Part shown: positions 13,802 through 27,400 of the stretch, one piece after another
Position numbering within the stretch: position 1 is the stretch's first letter
How the letters are laid out: the number at the start of each line of letters is the position of its first letter
Source of the DNA: Mesaphorura yosii
Lineage: Eukaryota; Arthropoda; Collembola; Poduromorpha; Tullbergiidae
Direction of reading: 5' to 3'
Length of the DNA: 64,000 nucleotides
Assembly: GCA_009869945.1 (NCBI GenBank)
Contig: WIXG01000100.1
Coordinates: 161,607-225,606 of the forward strand
Translations under genes and position numbers: made by a program
The notes under the pieces: model-generated
What the model was told of the DNA's origin: nothing
Seen by the model: the letters and a program-made list of their open reading frames with translations, nothing else
Database searches by the model: none

Positions 13802-14960
13802 TACAATTACACATTTTGAACAAAAATCTCACGAGTCATTGAGCTTTGACAAACTCCTGCAGCGCTGCGATGAACGCTGCTGCTGCTGAAGTTGGCTATC
13901 CCAGATGCCAAATACCTAATGTGTTGTACGAATTATTCTCTTCTTGTGTCTCGATAATTTTCGTTTCGAACAAAGCCTGCTCTGCTCTGACAAAACATTC
14001 AAAGCAAAGTGATAATTGTGTCTTTTTCACCAACAGCGTTTGATCATTTTAATAGACTAGGAATTTGATTTATGTTTGGGGAGAGAGCGAGCGAGTCTGC
14101 CATTCGCGCTTTGAGGTGCTTTTCTCTCCAAGCTCTAATCAGCCATTGTAGCATTTTTGTATGCGGTGTACAAGTCGGAAAGTTTGATTTCGACGGTGTA
14201 TATTTAATGCTTCAAACGCTAAAGAAGGTACTTGTTGTTTGCGGCTCCGCGTCTAGTGTTTAACGGCCTTTAATAATACATGCGAGGTCCAGCCAGCGTG
14301 TAAGCGCGATGGTGGGCAAATACCGGAGGCTGAGATATAGGCCCGAGAGGCGACATGAAATGTAGCAAAATACGTATAAACGGATTTTCTCCTCAGTGAA
14401 CCTCTGACAAATGATTGCGTTTCCAACTCAAAAAATCCACGAGGAGTCATTTCTAGCGCGGTACTTGTTTGAATGGTGAAAGCGCCGAGGCTAGGCGAAG
14501 TGCGTTGCGTTGCATGAAAGGCAAGTGTGTAATGGAAAGTGAAGGCAATAAGGATTTGTGTACACACTCTTTGTATTTTGTACAGTGTCGGAGGCAGAGT
14601 GCAGTGGATCCTCCACCTTATCCTCCTCTAGTGTAGCATCCGACCTTTCGTATGGCTCTATTTGGTTTAACAATTGATGTATTCATAGTGTTTAGCCTAT
14701 TCCCAGTGAAACACCGTGCGTGCAACCGACCAGGTATGCTACGCATCCGCAAGCAAGCAAGTAAGCAAACTCAGTCTTGCTTTCCGTGTAAACAGTAAAC
14801 ACTCGAGGCCAGATCATTCGCTCTGTCTCTTCAGCTTAGTTTCCCTTTCCTCGTCAGAGTTTCTTAATTTCTCAGCTTTCTCGGCGGCGGCTTCCTGACT
14901 AATTACTACAGAAATTGTTGCGTTTGACAATATTTCTCCTTCTCACTTTCTCGATCCCCA

Positions 14961-14993
14961 GCGGCTGGAGAAAGCGGCTGGAGAAAGCGGCTG
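14961..14993. repeat. 13-bp tandem repeat, 2.5 copies
   Basis: The unit GCGGCTGGAGAAA starts at 14961 and 14974, and a third partial copy GCGGCTG starts at 14987. The full copies are identical, which suggests recent slippage. Confidence 0.75.
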
Positions 14994-16253
14994 CAGCGTT
15001 TCATCTTGATCAGCCAGTTCAGTACCACACAGGAATTTGGACCTGGATTGATAGTTTGAGCTGCACTACATTTGCACGCCACGATCTGCTCCCCTAAATT
15101 TAGGATGCAATAAATTGTAGTAAACCGCACTACCGAATATGTCAGTGCACAAACACTTTTTCTCATCAATCTGGGCAAATAAGTTTTTGTGGCATTTCGG
15201 GAAGGGGAAGAAATCCTCTAGCCGGAGAGAGCGTAATCATGCTGTTAGTATGAACTGTTTACGATGTACAAAATTGAAAGGTTACACATGTTAACTATTT
15301 TCTGGGATGCCTACAACTTAATCTCATTTTCGCCGCTCTTGCCTTCTGCTCCATTAACGAGGGGTGAAATTCGTCGGGGGACGTGCGTTACTTACGTTTT
15401 GCTGGACTGAATTTTCTTCATTTCTTCAGCTATTCCGCTCAATCGTGGCAGGCGCAGAATGTTTACTATGATGACTTTCTGTAGCCTGATCAGAAAATCA
15501 TTAATTTCTTCGGCTCTTACAATTACAAGAATTTGAAGAGAAGTCTTCAACATTTCAACTCTACTTGCTGGATACATAAAATGGTCTGATCGCCCTTTAA
15601 CCTACCCATGGTATACATTTCAATATTGAATCTGCAATAACATAAAAGTGTCGGCACTCGATCGACTTGATTGGAAATCAATACAAAAGCTATGGCACTT
15701 TAGTTTTGCCTTTCTTCTTTGAACTTGAAAATAAAAAGTCAATTGCTGGAAAAATCAAAATTTGAAAAGGCAGACGAAAGCGAGGCCGTCGAAAGCTTGC
15801 AGATGACGTCTGGTGGCTATGAACTTCATAAAGTTGGCTGATAAATCAATTTACATTCATCTCAAGTCAACGTTTGCAATGCGTTCGCAAGCAAAAGCAT
15901 TACATGAGTTATGTAGGCTGAAGCAAAACTGATGATACGCAGTCCAAGTCCATAGCATGAAATCATGATTGTGCGCTGAATGCTACAACCCGATGGAGTG
16001 TGAAATCAAATGAAATAAAATTATGGAATATACGCGAATCAATCATTTTCGTTCCGACTGCTATTTGCTCGTGCTTTCACCAACAGTTGCGAATTTAAAG
16101 TCGCAAATTTCACTCATTGACTCCCGAAATTCATTGCATCCATGTATTCAGTTAACTTCATTTCCTCTCCTCAAAAATTCTGCTACCCTAATTCAAATTG
16201 TTGGCATTATTAAATTAATATGCTAATCCACTGTCCTTTTCTTTGGTTTGCAG

Positions 16254-16336
16254 TGAGCAGGACTGACTTCTCGACGCATAAAATTTGTACCCCGAGAAAT
16301 AAGAGTAGAAGAGATTGAAGAGCAGGAGTACGAAAG
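16254..16336 (+). other. Candidate non-coding internal exon
   Basis: This 83-base segment has unusually complete splice signals. Upstream are a branch-like TGCTAAT around 16,221 and a pyrimidine tract ending in TTTGCAG at 16,253. Downstream is GAAAG followed by the donor GTAAGA at 16,337. All three forward frames contain stops, so it cannot be internal coding sequence. It would fit a 5' UTR exon, possibly of the kekkon-like gene about 23 kb downstream, or an exon of a long non-coding RNA. Without transcript data this is inference. Confidence 0.4.
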
Positions 16337-19300
16337 GTAAGATGAAAAAAATTCATGATTCTTCCGCGTTGCGAGCGAAAGGAGGAAGGTTGCTCTCTGC
16401 ACAGGTCCCTTAATACTCCCTATTTCATATCATTAAGAATAAAAGAAGGATAAAATCTGGTAAAACGTTAAACTACATATAAAAGAATAAAAAGTGCGTG
16501 ACTAAAATTTGTAAAAGATAATTGAGAAGCTCGCATGGGAAAGATGAAAAAATGTTACATTAGGGAAAATGCATTAAATTGTTATATTATGAACATTCTC
16601 TACTGAGTGTAGAACATGGAGACTTTCGAGCTCAGGCTCAGGCATGGCACAGGGGTCACACTTTTACTTTTCTTGCACAGTGCCCTACTAAAAGTGAACT
16701 GAACTTCGTACACTATGCACAAAATTTTGTCGAGTAAAGTTTACACGTTTACACGATGAACTCCTGCAGCAGCATATGTAAATGCATTGGTATAGATTTA
16801 CAGTTCTTACAGCCAAACGATTACTCATGATCTCCTTGAAGCGGGAGGCTCCTAAAACGATGTTAATACTATGGCTGTAACTGTGACTGTGACTGACAAT
16901 TGTAGGACTTACGACCAGTGGTGACAACGGGCTTCAGGACGCGGAAGAAATGAGAATCATACACGGACACGGACGATATTTGTAATATGATAAAGAATAT
17001 TCTTTTGCTTAATTTAATTCGGACGCGGACAACTAATTATGACGATGGACTAATTTACTGACTTTACACTCAAGACTACTGACTCTCTCTCTGGGCACAC
17101 TGAATTCTTTTTTCTCTCTCTTTCCTATCTCCAACCCTTTTCATATTTATATTCTAATTTTACTACACTGAGACTGGGAAGCAAAGCATTAGCATTACTT
17201 CACTCCACTAATTTACACTTAATTGAAAATTAAAGTGAAAACAGGAAATCTGAAATGCTTGATTGCTTTATTGAGGGTCAAATGTCAAGTGTCAAGTGTC
17301 ACTGATTAAGCCCGGAAAGCTTCTATTCATTCGTGAGGTGTTGCCAAAATTTGCATAAGGGAGAGTTTCACGAAATACCGTATCACTGAGAGAATCTTTC
17401 CTAGCACTTTACTCGGTCCCTAGCAATTCTGTGTTTTTTTTGCTACTTCAATTTCATTTTGGTCTCAAGTTTCATCTTCCGTATTTACTCTACAAGTAAT
17501 CACATACCTACTTTGCCCATAGAATAAGACTCGTCAATTTCCACAGGAAATGCTTTCATGCAAATCTCCAAATGTAAATTCTTCTAAGACCGATTGTGTA
17601 CTTTGTCATTTTAATGTAGTGGGAAAGTTGCCGGCAGGAGAAGCACTTGAAGACTGATGCCAAGAATGAAAAAATTAAAGAAATTGAGCCCGCAGTAACT
17701 GGAAACTGATTGCTCTGTATAATTCTTGCAATGCTTTCCTGTCACTGCATGATTTCGAATTTTTTCTCCCTTAAAGTAAGAATTTGATTTGTGAACACCA
17801 AAATTTCCATCCTTCAGTTGACGAGGAATCGGAATGCGTTGAAATTTAGCTCCTTATGCACAAGAAAGGAACGAATGAATGAATGTCTTAGTGGCACATC
17901 GAAGAAAGTTGGGCAATGTTGACGCTCTGCGTGAAAGAGAAGGAATCCGGTGATGCTGCACCTTCCGCCCTGTAACACTCATTTATGCGTGTGCTTGTTC
18001 GCACTTCCTTTCAAGTTCAACCTGCAGAAAGTTTTCTCCCTTTCTCTCTTAATATACTCGTTTATATAATATTTTTTGCATCTTGACGTATGCACGAGCG
18101 TGTCTCATGTGCACGCTTCACAAGAAAATATGGTTCGCATAGCGTTCATCGCGAGAGCGGCTGATGACCTAACGTCGGACTCAGCAACTCAACGTGCCTC
18201 ACCATCATCGTTGCACTCAATACCCAATAACAAAGGCAAGACGAGACTTCACAACACTCACGCACACGCATGTAAGCTATAATGAGCCGTGTCTTAGTTG
18301 CTGAGGAAAAGTACGTATTTCCTGAAGACTTTTCACAATATTGCTATGCATATTCCATGTAATACCTTTGAATGATTTTTATTCTTTCATCATGGTTCAT
18401 TTGGAATCGCTCTTAGCAATCCTCCATGTTTCCTTTATCGGCTTGAACGACTAATGAATTTCATGGACTCTTGAGTCAACATTCAGCTCTGATCAATGAA
18501 GTATGCAACATTCAGTTTGTGTGATTATCTCCGTCAGGCATCGTCGAAAACTGGCTGAATCGCGCCATCGGTCACCCCCGAAATGCATAAATCCTATGTT
18601 TATCCTTTTAATAGCATTTCAAGTACAATCAGAGTGGAAAAACTTGAAATCATTGCCTTGCCTTGCGCTTTACCGAGAAGGCCTGGCTGAGTTGACCAGG
18701 CATCCGGACTTGTATGTGAACCATTTGGACAATATAATCTGATGTAAGGAAAAGTCGCCCTTTCCCGGTCTGCTTTTATTGTGCTGTCACACGTGAGTTG
18801 CAGAATAAAATGATTTTATGTGGAAAGTGGACTAGAACGATGTGAGGCTCGCCGCTCTGTCAAACCCAAACATTGAAGACTCTCGCTCTATCCGACTCGA
18901 TCCGCTCTGATGTGGGTCCAATATTTTTTCTTTATTATCAAGCCGAGTCTCCGTTGCAAAAGTGATTCTCGGACTACCCACGGAGCGAGGCGTAGTCTTT
19001 TACGAGCCACATTTACGCGCTTGGCGAGCGTTTTGTCTATGCAGGTTCACAGCTTTTACCTTTCCGTCCTACTTTTGGGTGAGCACACACGTCGCGGAGC
19101 TGGGCAGAAGAGAGTGATTGCAATCATGACGAAAGTGGTCACTCGGGATGTTTGATGGAAGTGGGAGAAGAAAGGCGAAGTGAAATCTTTTGAAGAGGAG
19201 AGAACGGAGGAGCAAAACAGAAAGGATTACGGAGAAAACAGTGGAAGCGTAAAGAAGGGGAAATTGAGTGAATTTAGAACTGTATCTATTCATTTTCTCT

Positions 19301-20243
19301 TTGCACTTTAACTACTCGTGTTTGTTTGAATGATAGAAAACTCGCCTCCTCCGCCGCTCAAATATTTCTTACTTCAGCATTTTCTTCGGTTGCACAGACG
19401 CCGCTTTAAGACACCTTTCAGTCGTAAAAGATTTTCCGTTTGAACCTGCATGCGCGGAATCCGTGCCCGGGTGCAGTGAAAGTGATGCGAGGCGAAAGTA
19501 CTTGCTCAGTACACAGGATGAAATGAAATGGAAGATTGCTGAATGAGAAAGAGGCAAAGTGGGAAGAATGCGGATGAGAAGAAAATCGCAGAACAGAAGA
19601 GACAAAATTATATAAAAGTTGTACAAGGAAAATCGATGAAGGCAGCCAGCAAGGACCGACGGACCGACCAGCGGATGGATTCGCGCATAACTGTGTAATA
19701 GGATGGGAAGATATCTTGTAAAAATGTTGCCTTAAAATAGGGACATGGAAAAACAGTGCGAGGAACAAGTCTGGTGTGATGATATAATAATATGGATAGT
19801 GAACTATATCTGCACCCAGCAAGATGAAAGAAAAAGAAAGCCACGATATTATCAAAAGACAACGGCGACCACGAGACTGCTGCGAGAGGACGACGACTCT
19901 TCTTCATTTTATTGTACCATTTCTTTAGGATTTTCCTCTCTTCCTGAGCAACATTGCATTTTTCGTCATTCATTCCACTCTTTTAAAACGTGCAAGCAGA
20001 AAAACCGAAAGCTTTTCAAGTGGTTTCATTGGATTCCGTGGCCAGAAATTTTCGTATTACTGCTGCATGAGAATAGTTTCTCTTTGGTCGTCCGTGAGTG
20101 TAATTTCAAGCCGGCGATAGCTTGTCTTCGAAGATCATACCGAGTTTCTAGGCCTTCCGTTCCAAAGTATGTATGAGAGTTCATTAATTCCAAGTCTAAG
20201 AGACCCAACTCATACGACCACCGATTCCGCCTCAACCATTTAA

Positions 20244-20255
20244 GTGTGTACACAC
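20244..20255. repeat. 12-bp alternating palindrome
   Basis: GTGTGTACACAC is an uninterrupted palindrome of alternating purine and pyrimidine, extended by a further ACG. It could form a cruciform or Z-DNA but is short enough to be chance. Confidence 0.5.
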
Positions 20256-21422
20256 ACGAGTTTTGTGCAGGGGAACGCATGCACTCAAATATTTTTCAAA
20301 ATGCAAATTTCAAAGTAAAGCATAAAGAGCAAACATCACAGAACGCACAGTCGTTTGAAGAGTTTAATTGAGTGCATTAATTATGGTCTGACATCGCCCG
20401 TCTGAAAAGCAGCTCACGGCGCTAAAGAGAGTGGCCTGGGCACAGGTTGGAAATTACCGCCATCCTCCTCACTTTAACTCGGCCACAACTTTCCTTTCAA
20501 AATCTCAAATAAAACGAAAGTACGCACAATTCCTTTCTTCTTTGCTCGTATTTTTCTGCTGAGTCAAAAGATAAAATTAAGTCGAAATGTCATCCGTAAT
20601 GTCACTTTGAAATTCTACGCTATTTCCATTTTATGGCTTCGGATAATACGCCGATCGTTCTACTTTCCCTGCTGTGTTCCGCGTGCTTGCGTACAGCCGC
20701 GTCTTATTGCCACTCTTACACGCTTAACCGGCTCAGAGACAAATATATGTTGAAATGGAGCATTTATGGCTGCGCAGCCAAGTGTGAGGCAGGCAAAACT
20801 TGTTAAGAAGCTTTCTTTCAGCGGATGCATCGTTTTCTTTCAAATTCGTTTTTGTGAGGTCTGTCTTCGATGTTTTGAGATCAACAATGCAATAAGCTCA
20901 GTCTTGGCGGGTATATCTTGTTTGGAATTAAAGGGCAAGTTACAAACGAAAGTGGTTGCGCTCATTAATGACCAGAATTTCGCGGTGGACGCGAACTCAA
21001 CTGCAGTTGCTACATTCGCTTTACAGATCTGAAAGTCTCTGTGCGGAGCAGATTCTTTGGTTTCATTCATGCAAAAGAAAAATAGACAACAGTTTTGTTG
21101 TCTGCTTTTCAGAAGTCTTTGGAATTGTCCCCCGCTTTTCTTCTCAAAAAATAGATTATAGTCGTCACATTTTCTTTACTAATGACAACGGCCATCATTT
21201 CCTGGCTGCTTTCTTTTTCATTGTCATTCCTCTAAAGACTAAAGTTGTCTTCTTTAATTGTCATAACCTGTCACGAAAGATTCTTTGAGACGTTTCTTGC
21301 GAAAGATAAAACGGCTGAGGGCAAGGTTGATCGTGATCACGAGATTGTAAAATAAGGGAATGGCGCCTCTATCTATTGTTCTAGTGTCCATCCTCAATCC
21401 CCCCCAACTCCGCCTTATTTCG

Positions 21423-21461
21423 CCCCTATTTCCCCCATTTCTAACATTCCCCCTTCCCCCC
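21423..21461 (-). other. G-quadruplex / i-motif candidate
   Basis: The plus strand carries C-runs of 4, 5, 5 and 6 at 21423-21426, 21432-21436, 21449-21453 and 21456-21461, with loops of 5, 12 and 2 bases. A further seven-C run is at 21399-21405. The minus strand therefore has four G-runs able to form a quadruplex, and the plus strand an i-motif. The surrounding 100 bases are almost purely pyrimidine on the plus strand. Confidence 0.6.
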
Positions 21462-24400
21462 ATTTCCAAAATTTCCAGCATTTCTCCCGTTATTCAATTT
21501 GTAATTGTATGTGACGTTGAATCCAGAGAATTAATGAGATCTGAAATTTAAAAAATACTAAGGAGTCGTGCAACTACGGACTTGTTAGAATTTATTACTA
21601 CTGGGGTCAATGGAATTAGAAAATGGTCCTATTTTGCGGTCATAATTCGTGTCTGGCTTCCGTATTCAAGCCCGCCATAAAAATGATGGCGATGACCTGA
21701 AGACGACGAATTATTCACTTTCCGTCGACAGTTCACTCTGGTCATATTTATTCGCCCCGTGACTTCTCACTTGTCAGTCGTAGCCCTCGCCAAAGTAGGT
21801 CTCCAACTTCAAAATTGAATTTCCAGAAAATGGGTTTGGAAAGACTGCATCGCCATGCAAAGTGAGGAGAAAGCGGAGAGAATTGGAAAAATAAAATTGA
21901 ATTGAAAGTGCATGGATGGAAAAGGCGAAAGACCACTTGCAAATTGAAAATAGAAAGAAATGAGATTTAAGTTCCAAGTTTTTTCGCCTCCTTTCTCTTT
22001 TTCTCTCTCCAAATTTGACCAAATTGACGTTGGAATTCGGGCACTGCTCTCATCTCCCCTTAGTCCTTAGTCTTAGAATAATGTATTATGCATTATCTGA
22101 ACTCCACAGGATTCGAGCGTCTTCTGCGAGAGATAAAGATTGAGAATTCCGCGTTGCCACGTTTGCTACGGCTGGACGAGTGGACTGACGCTTCTTGAGC
22201 TCCGAGAATGAATTCACCACCACAGAACGAAATCAGCGAAAAGAAAAGAATATACAAAAAGTTGTGTGTTGCGATGAATTCATCATCATCATTCTCCTCG
22301 AACTTGTACATTCTGAATTTATCTTCGCACAAGAGCCGCATATGGAGAAAGTTTTCTTTCATCTTGCGCACATGGCTGGACACTCGGAAAATTTTCTCCG
22401 AACTGTCAGGAGAAAAAGACGTTCATCATTTCATTGACTGAGGAAAGTGTCTGATAAAGTACGATTTAGCAGTAAATGTGCAGTGGTGGCGAAGCGCTGT
22501 TCTCTGGAGTTGGTTCGTTAGAGTACGCGAGACTTTGCCTATTTAAATTGTGTGTACTACTCTGCTTGTCTCTGCCCTGCCTGCACTGCGCGATGATCAG
22601 GTACAAGCCAAAAGTCTCTGTGGCTGGAGGAGCTCGCTACTGCTTAGGAGGCGACATATGGATTGGGTTCTCTAATAATACTAATGTTACAACAATGGGT
22701 TGGAATGCAAGGTCCCCATGAATAAATCAAGACAAGAGTTCACGACAGCCACGCCGACGACGAATTGAGAAGAAAAGGAAAGCAGAGGAGAGACTTGCTC
22801 TTATCACAAGCAGATTTCTTTTCTTCCTCTTTGCTCTTTTTAAATATAGCACATTGTAACGAGTAAGTAAAGTTTTGCGGGAGTCGAGCACGACGACGAA
22901 TGGCAAAATAAGAAAAATTTGGGATAAGAAACGAAAAACATTTTTATCCCCTTCTTTCCATTTGCCATGAATTATTGTAGAGGTTGTAAAATACACTTGT
23001 CTCATCTCTTACTTCCCTCCGCTCTTTATCTCTTCACTCTGCATCGGATTCTGCTTTCTTCTGCAGATTGTGTCCTCTCCTCCGAGCGACGCTAGGCCGA
23101 GTAATATGAAGGAGCGAATCCGGCAAGGCACCTTTCAGACACTCCGCCACCAAAGTGTCTCCTCAGCCAGTTAAAGAGATTGCAAGGACATTTTCACTCT
23201 CTCGATTTCCTCCTGCGTTGCAGGAAACCAAGCGCGTTCATTGTTTTTTCATTTTCTCCGCTTCCAGCTGCCGTGCCGTGCCGTGTCGGACAAGTGAGGT
23301 CATTGTCATGTGTGCGCCCGTCCGCCATAATCCAGTTTATCCTCCATTCGAAGAGGTCAGTTGAGGCTCTCTATCTTTTTCGGAATATGTACATATAAAT
23401 ATTATGTGACACTCGAGACAAGTCTTCCTGAGTGGTTCCAAGGCTCTTGTGTCTCACCGTATCGTGCGGACGGATCTCGTGCGATAAAAATTATTAGGTT
23501 GAAAGAAAATATAGTGCTGGCCGGGACTGGCGAGGACGTGCTGAGTGCTGCGCTGCTGCTGCTCGAGCTTCATACTGCGACTGAATGCGGGGAATCGTTT
23601 GCTTTTGCTGGTCCCGTGCTTTTTCGAAATGATGTGGACATTAGATGTAATTATGGGAATGGACTGCCCGTGATATGTTATCTCAGGCAGGATTTTTGTC
23701 TCTTCCCATTTCACAGCTGAGTCACTTTGAGTTAGTTGACTGGCAGTAACAAGTGTACGAGAGTGGCATCCGAAGCACCACTGCCGCACACAAGCAGCGG
23801 AAGAAAGACAATAGATTGCAGGGGTGCCCGAGAAAGGAGAAAATATGCTAAATAAGCAGAAAGTGGGAAGAAAATAATACAATTGGATGGCGCGTAAAGG
23901 CACCTTTGATCCCTCAGCCCGCGCCACTTATTATATCCGCTTCCTTTGCTAGTGCTATGCTACTTTTTTGTCGACTTGCAAAAACGTTAAACCTCGCAAG
24001 CTGTATTGAATAATCCGGGTAATCTATTCTCTCGTCCATTCGCCGCGTCTCCCGCACACGTGCCAATTCTGCCAGCGAAAGTGAATCAAACATCAAACTT
24101 TGGATAATGGAAACTCAATTAACACATTTCATGGAACTAATTTCGCGAATGATTGTTATTCTAAATCATTACACTCAACACGACCAGAGTTCATGGTTTA
24201 CCACTCCCTGGGACGCTTAACAGCATGTAATTACTTCGTCTGTGTACACGCCTGCTCGTTAATTCAAACGACTAGAAAATAATTAGCGTGAAGCTTTTGA
24301 CCTCACAGAACACTGGAAAGCAATTATTTCTTGTAATATGAGAAACATCAATCGCATTATTATGATTTGTTTGTGGTTTGTGTGCTGCCTGAGCTTGGCT

Positions 24401-27400
24401 TTTGCAATTGCTGCCCTGCTATTGTAATACAAGACGTTTATTTGCACAGCTTTGCTCAGGCCAACTCATTTCTGCGTCCTATTTTACTGTCCCGTACAGC
24501 TCTGTTTAGCCCGCACAATGAAAATAGGTTCGCCGGAATTGCGAAGCAAAGTTTTGCACTGCTTCCAAGCACATTTACCAGAATTTATGCATCATTGCCG
24601 TAGTTTATGATTACGTTCTCGCTACTTAACTGGGATTTATAAACTCCGAGCTCGCAGTTCGCCGCAAATGATAATGTACGCTGCTCCTAATAATTTGTAG
24701 CCTAATTGCGATGGCTGCACGTCGAATGAAGCGAGACTTAGCGCTGAGCCTAGCCGAAGCCGCCGCTGGAAACATTGACTTATTAAATCTCTATTAACTA
24801 GCTAGCAGCGGCGAAGTGATGCAAAGAGTCTCGAGAGAATATGCCAACTCGTATAAAATGACTTCCAAAAGTTTTCCGGTTCGCACATCCACCTTGTACT
24901 ATGTTATACTTTTATTACTTGGTCTTCCACGTTTCTCGTAAGAGAGGTCTTGGTAGCTTCCGCCGCTGGTCCGAAATAGTCGATAACTGGGCATTTAGCC
25001 AATCGAAAAATAGATGGGAAGAGAAAGGAGAGTTTTCTCCCTTTCTCCATTTCCTGCTTCATCGTAATAAATAATTTTTTTCTTGTTCATAAAACTCCTA
25101 ACTGGTCCACCAGCATAATGTTGCTCGCCTTTCGCCCTGTTTTCCTTTTACTTTTTACAGCTTAAGCGACTGCCACATATTAGACTCCTCCGAGCGTGGC
25201 GTGGCGTTGCCTTGAGTGGTGCAGTGTTGGTGTCTATCCGTTTCGCTGGTGGCCAGCAATGTGTAGTGGGCCCAGTTTCTCCTTCGGATCCGCACACCAG
25301 CAACTTACCACAACACGGACGGATAGGCTTATCAGGAGAAATATCGTGAAGCGTAAGAGAGAGAAAAATCCCGGCAAATGAGAGCGAGAGGAAAACATAT
25401 ATTTTACTTTATGTTACATATTATGTTATGAACTTTTGGGAAATGCAGCAGACCGATATACTCGGGGCGAGCCCATTGCAAGACTTTTTCATTTACCACA
25501 AATGACTGTGCACTGTAATGCCACAGAAATATTATATTTTCGGTTCTGTACCTTTTCAGATATCGTAATGTATAGGCATTAAGATTTTCATGCTCGCCAC
25601 GCTGCAACATAGCGTAACGCATTTCTTGCTTGGAGCTTACGACTTGGTTGCCGCTGTTGTTTGTTATAAGCATGTAATTACATTATTGTGTAGTTGTGCG
25701 AGAATCTACTTTAATTTTTTTAAATACATCATAACTTGTGAAAAATTACTCATTACTTTCTTTCGTTTCACGGTTGGGATTCCATTTCTGTTCCAGAGTG
25801 CGAGCGCCCCAAGTTTTACGTTCACGGTGTAATAAAAATAATAATGACTTCTTCGTGATTACAAAATATGTTCTTGAACTCTTATTAGTTCATTGTTAAT
25901 AACGGGCCCATTAATTTTAATTCACATTAATGCTTACCTGAGACCTTGTAAGTCGCCCAATTTTTATAGAAATTCACTCAAGGTAGCATAATGACTTTGA
26001 TTTCTAGCTCAGTGCAGAGAGGAACTGAAAGGATGTTGCGACTTTATAATCTTGTTATCAACTATACACACGAAATATGAAACTCATCTCGGTCTGATTA
26101 GGAATGATTTCTCTCGAGAAATGTGTACGATTCCGTGGCCAAGACTTTGAATTTAATTTTGGGTGAAGGGAAGGAACTGGACTTCTGGAAAAATGTGCCT
26201 TTTCTTCCGAAATAACTCGCATCCTTTTCCTGAGTAACGCATTAGCCAGCAGCAGCCAGCGTGTAGCCAGGATGAATGATTCCCATCCGATCTGATACAG
26301 CAAATTGGAAGGAGATAAATTGAGAGAAGGAGGCAAGCAAGCCCCGAACTTACCTCGTTTGACTCCACTCTTTGGTTCGTATTTATCCAGCACCAGCAAA
26401 CTATTTAATTAAGCGTGGAAGAAAAAATGAAAGAAGTATAATTTGGTTTGGTTTGGTTGAGCGAACCAAAGGTTTAAGAGCAAGCCAGAATCGGAGTTGA
26501 ACGAAAGAATTGTGTAAAAGAGCAGAACATTTCTTCCCGAGGAAATTGAGAGATGTTAAACTTGAGAGAAGAAAGTATGAGCAATCCAAACTATACTGTC
26601 ATTGCTGGTTCGGGTTATCCGATTAATCAGATATCACCGACTGCATTTACAAGACCAAAGTCATGCCGTGCCATTTAACATGTCAGTGATAATGATTTAG
26701 TGCATGAAGCGTACGAGACGCACTTTCCTACATTTTCAGCATTCTTTCATTGCCCGTACAAGGCAAACTCCTTACGATTTGCTTCATTTGACTATTGCAT
26801 CACCCGAAGAGCATTGAAAAGTTTGTGCGTAAAATTCGCGTCCCGAAGGGGAACTTATAATCATTAATTCCGACAAGACAAAGTATTATGAACTGCGAAA
26901 GCTTAGACAATCCCAATCAAAGCACTACGACAACTTGACGCATTGCGCTGCGGCAATCGCACACCTTTTGATTCGTGTTTGAAACTTTATTGTCTGGTGC
27001 CAACAAAGGGAATTAAAAAACTTTGAACTCGCATGAATCAATTTTTCATCCTTGCGCTAGCCTACCCTGTCAGGATTTTTGGTTCTCTGGCTTGGCTTGA
27101 CTTTGATCCGTGCTTGGAGTCAATTCATCAGTCGACAAGCGCGAGTTAAAGTAAAAAAAAAAAGTTTTCATCTCCTGAAATCTGGGTAAGCGAACATTAT
27201 AGGCTTGGATAATCAGGTGGTGTGAGAAAGGATTGAAAAACTTTACATATTATTCGCTGGCTCGAGAGTCGCAGTGAATTTGAGCATGCAAAAGAGGAAG
27301 TATAATTTTTAATTTAAACTAAGTGAGGAAACTTGTTCATTAAGTCGCTGTTTCTGCACGCATTAGAGACTGGCGTTCGTGGGCGAAGGTCTTCCCGGAC

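Larger units (their letters stand above)
1..16253. other. Gene desert, proximal part
   Basis: No stretch here encodes a protein family I recognise. The open frames are short, overlap on both strands and lack domain signatures, so I treat the block as intergenic or as intron of a gene lying mostly outside the window. Base composition is moderately AT-rich and CpG is not visibly depleted. It carries several hairpins, short tandem repeats and five exact ATGCAAAT/ATTTGCAT octamers (2751, 5077, 6524, 8925, 11488), some listed separately. I saw no tRNA B-box, rRNA, long microsatellite or transposon coding sequence. Confidence 0.6.

Noticed and set aside
19418..20176. ORFs of 121-145 codons on both strands
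   Set aside because: Mutually overlapping and compositionally biased (Phe/Ser/Leu versus Arg/Lys), typical of AT-rich non-coding DNA.
23361..23927. Overlapping ORFs of 119 (plus) and 157 (minus) codons
   Set aside because: Opposite-strand overlap with no recognisable motif in either; neither could be chosen.
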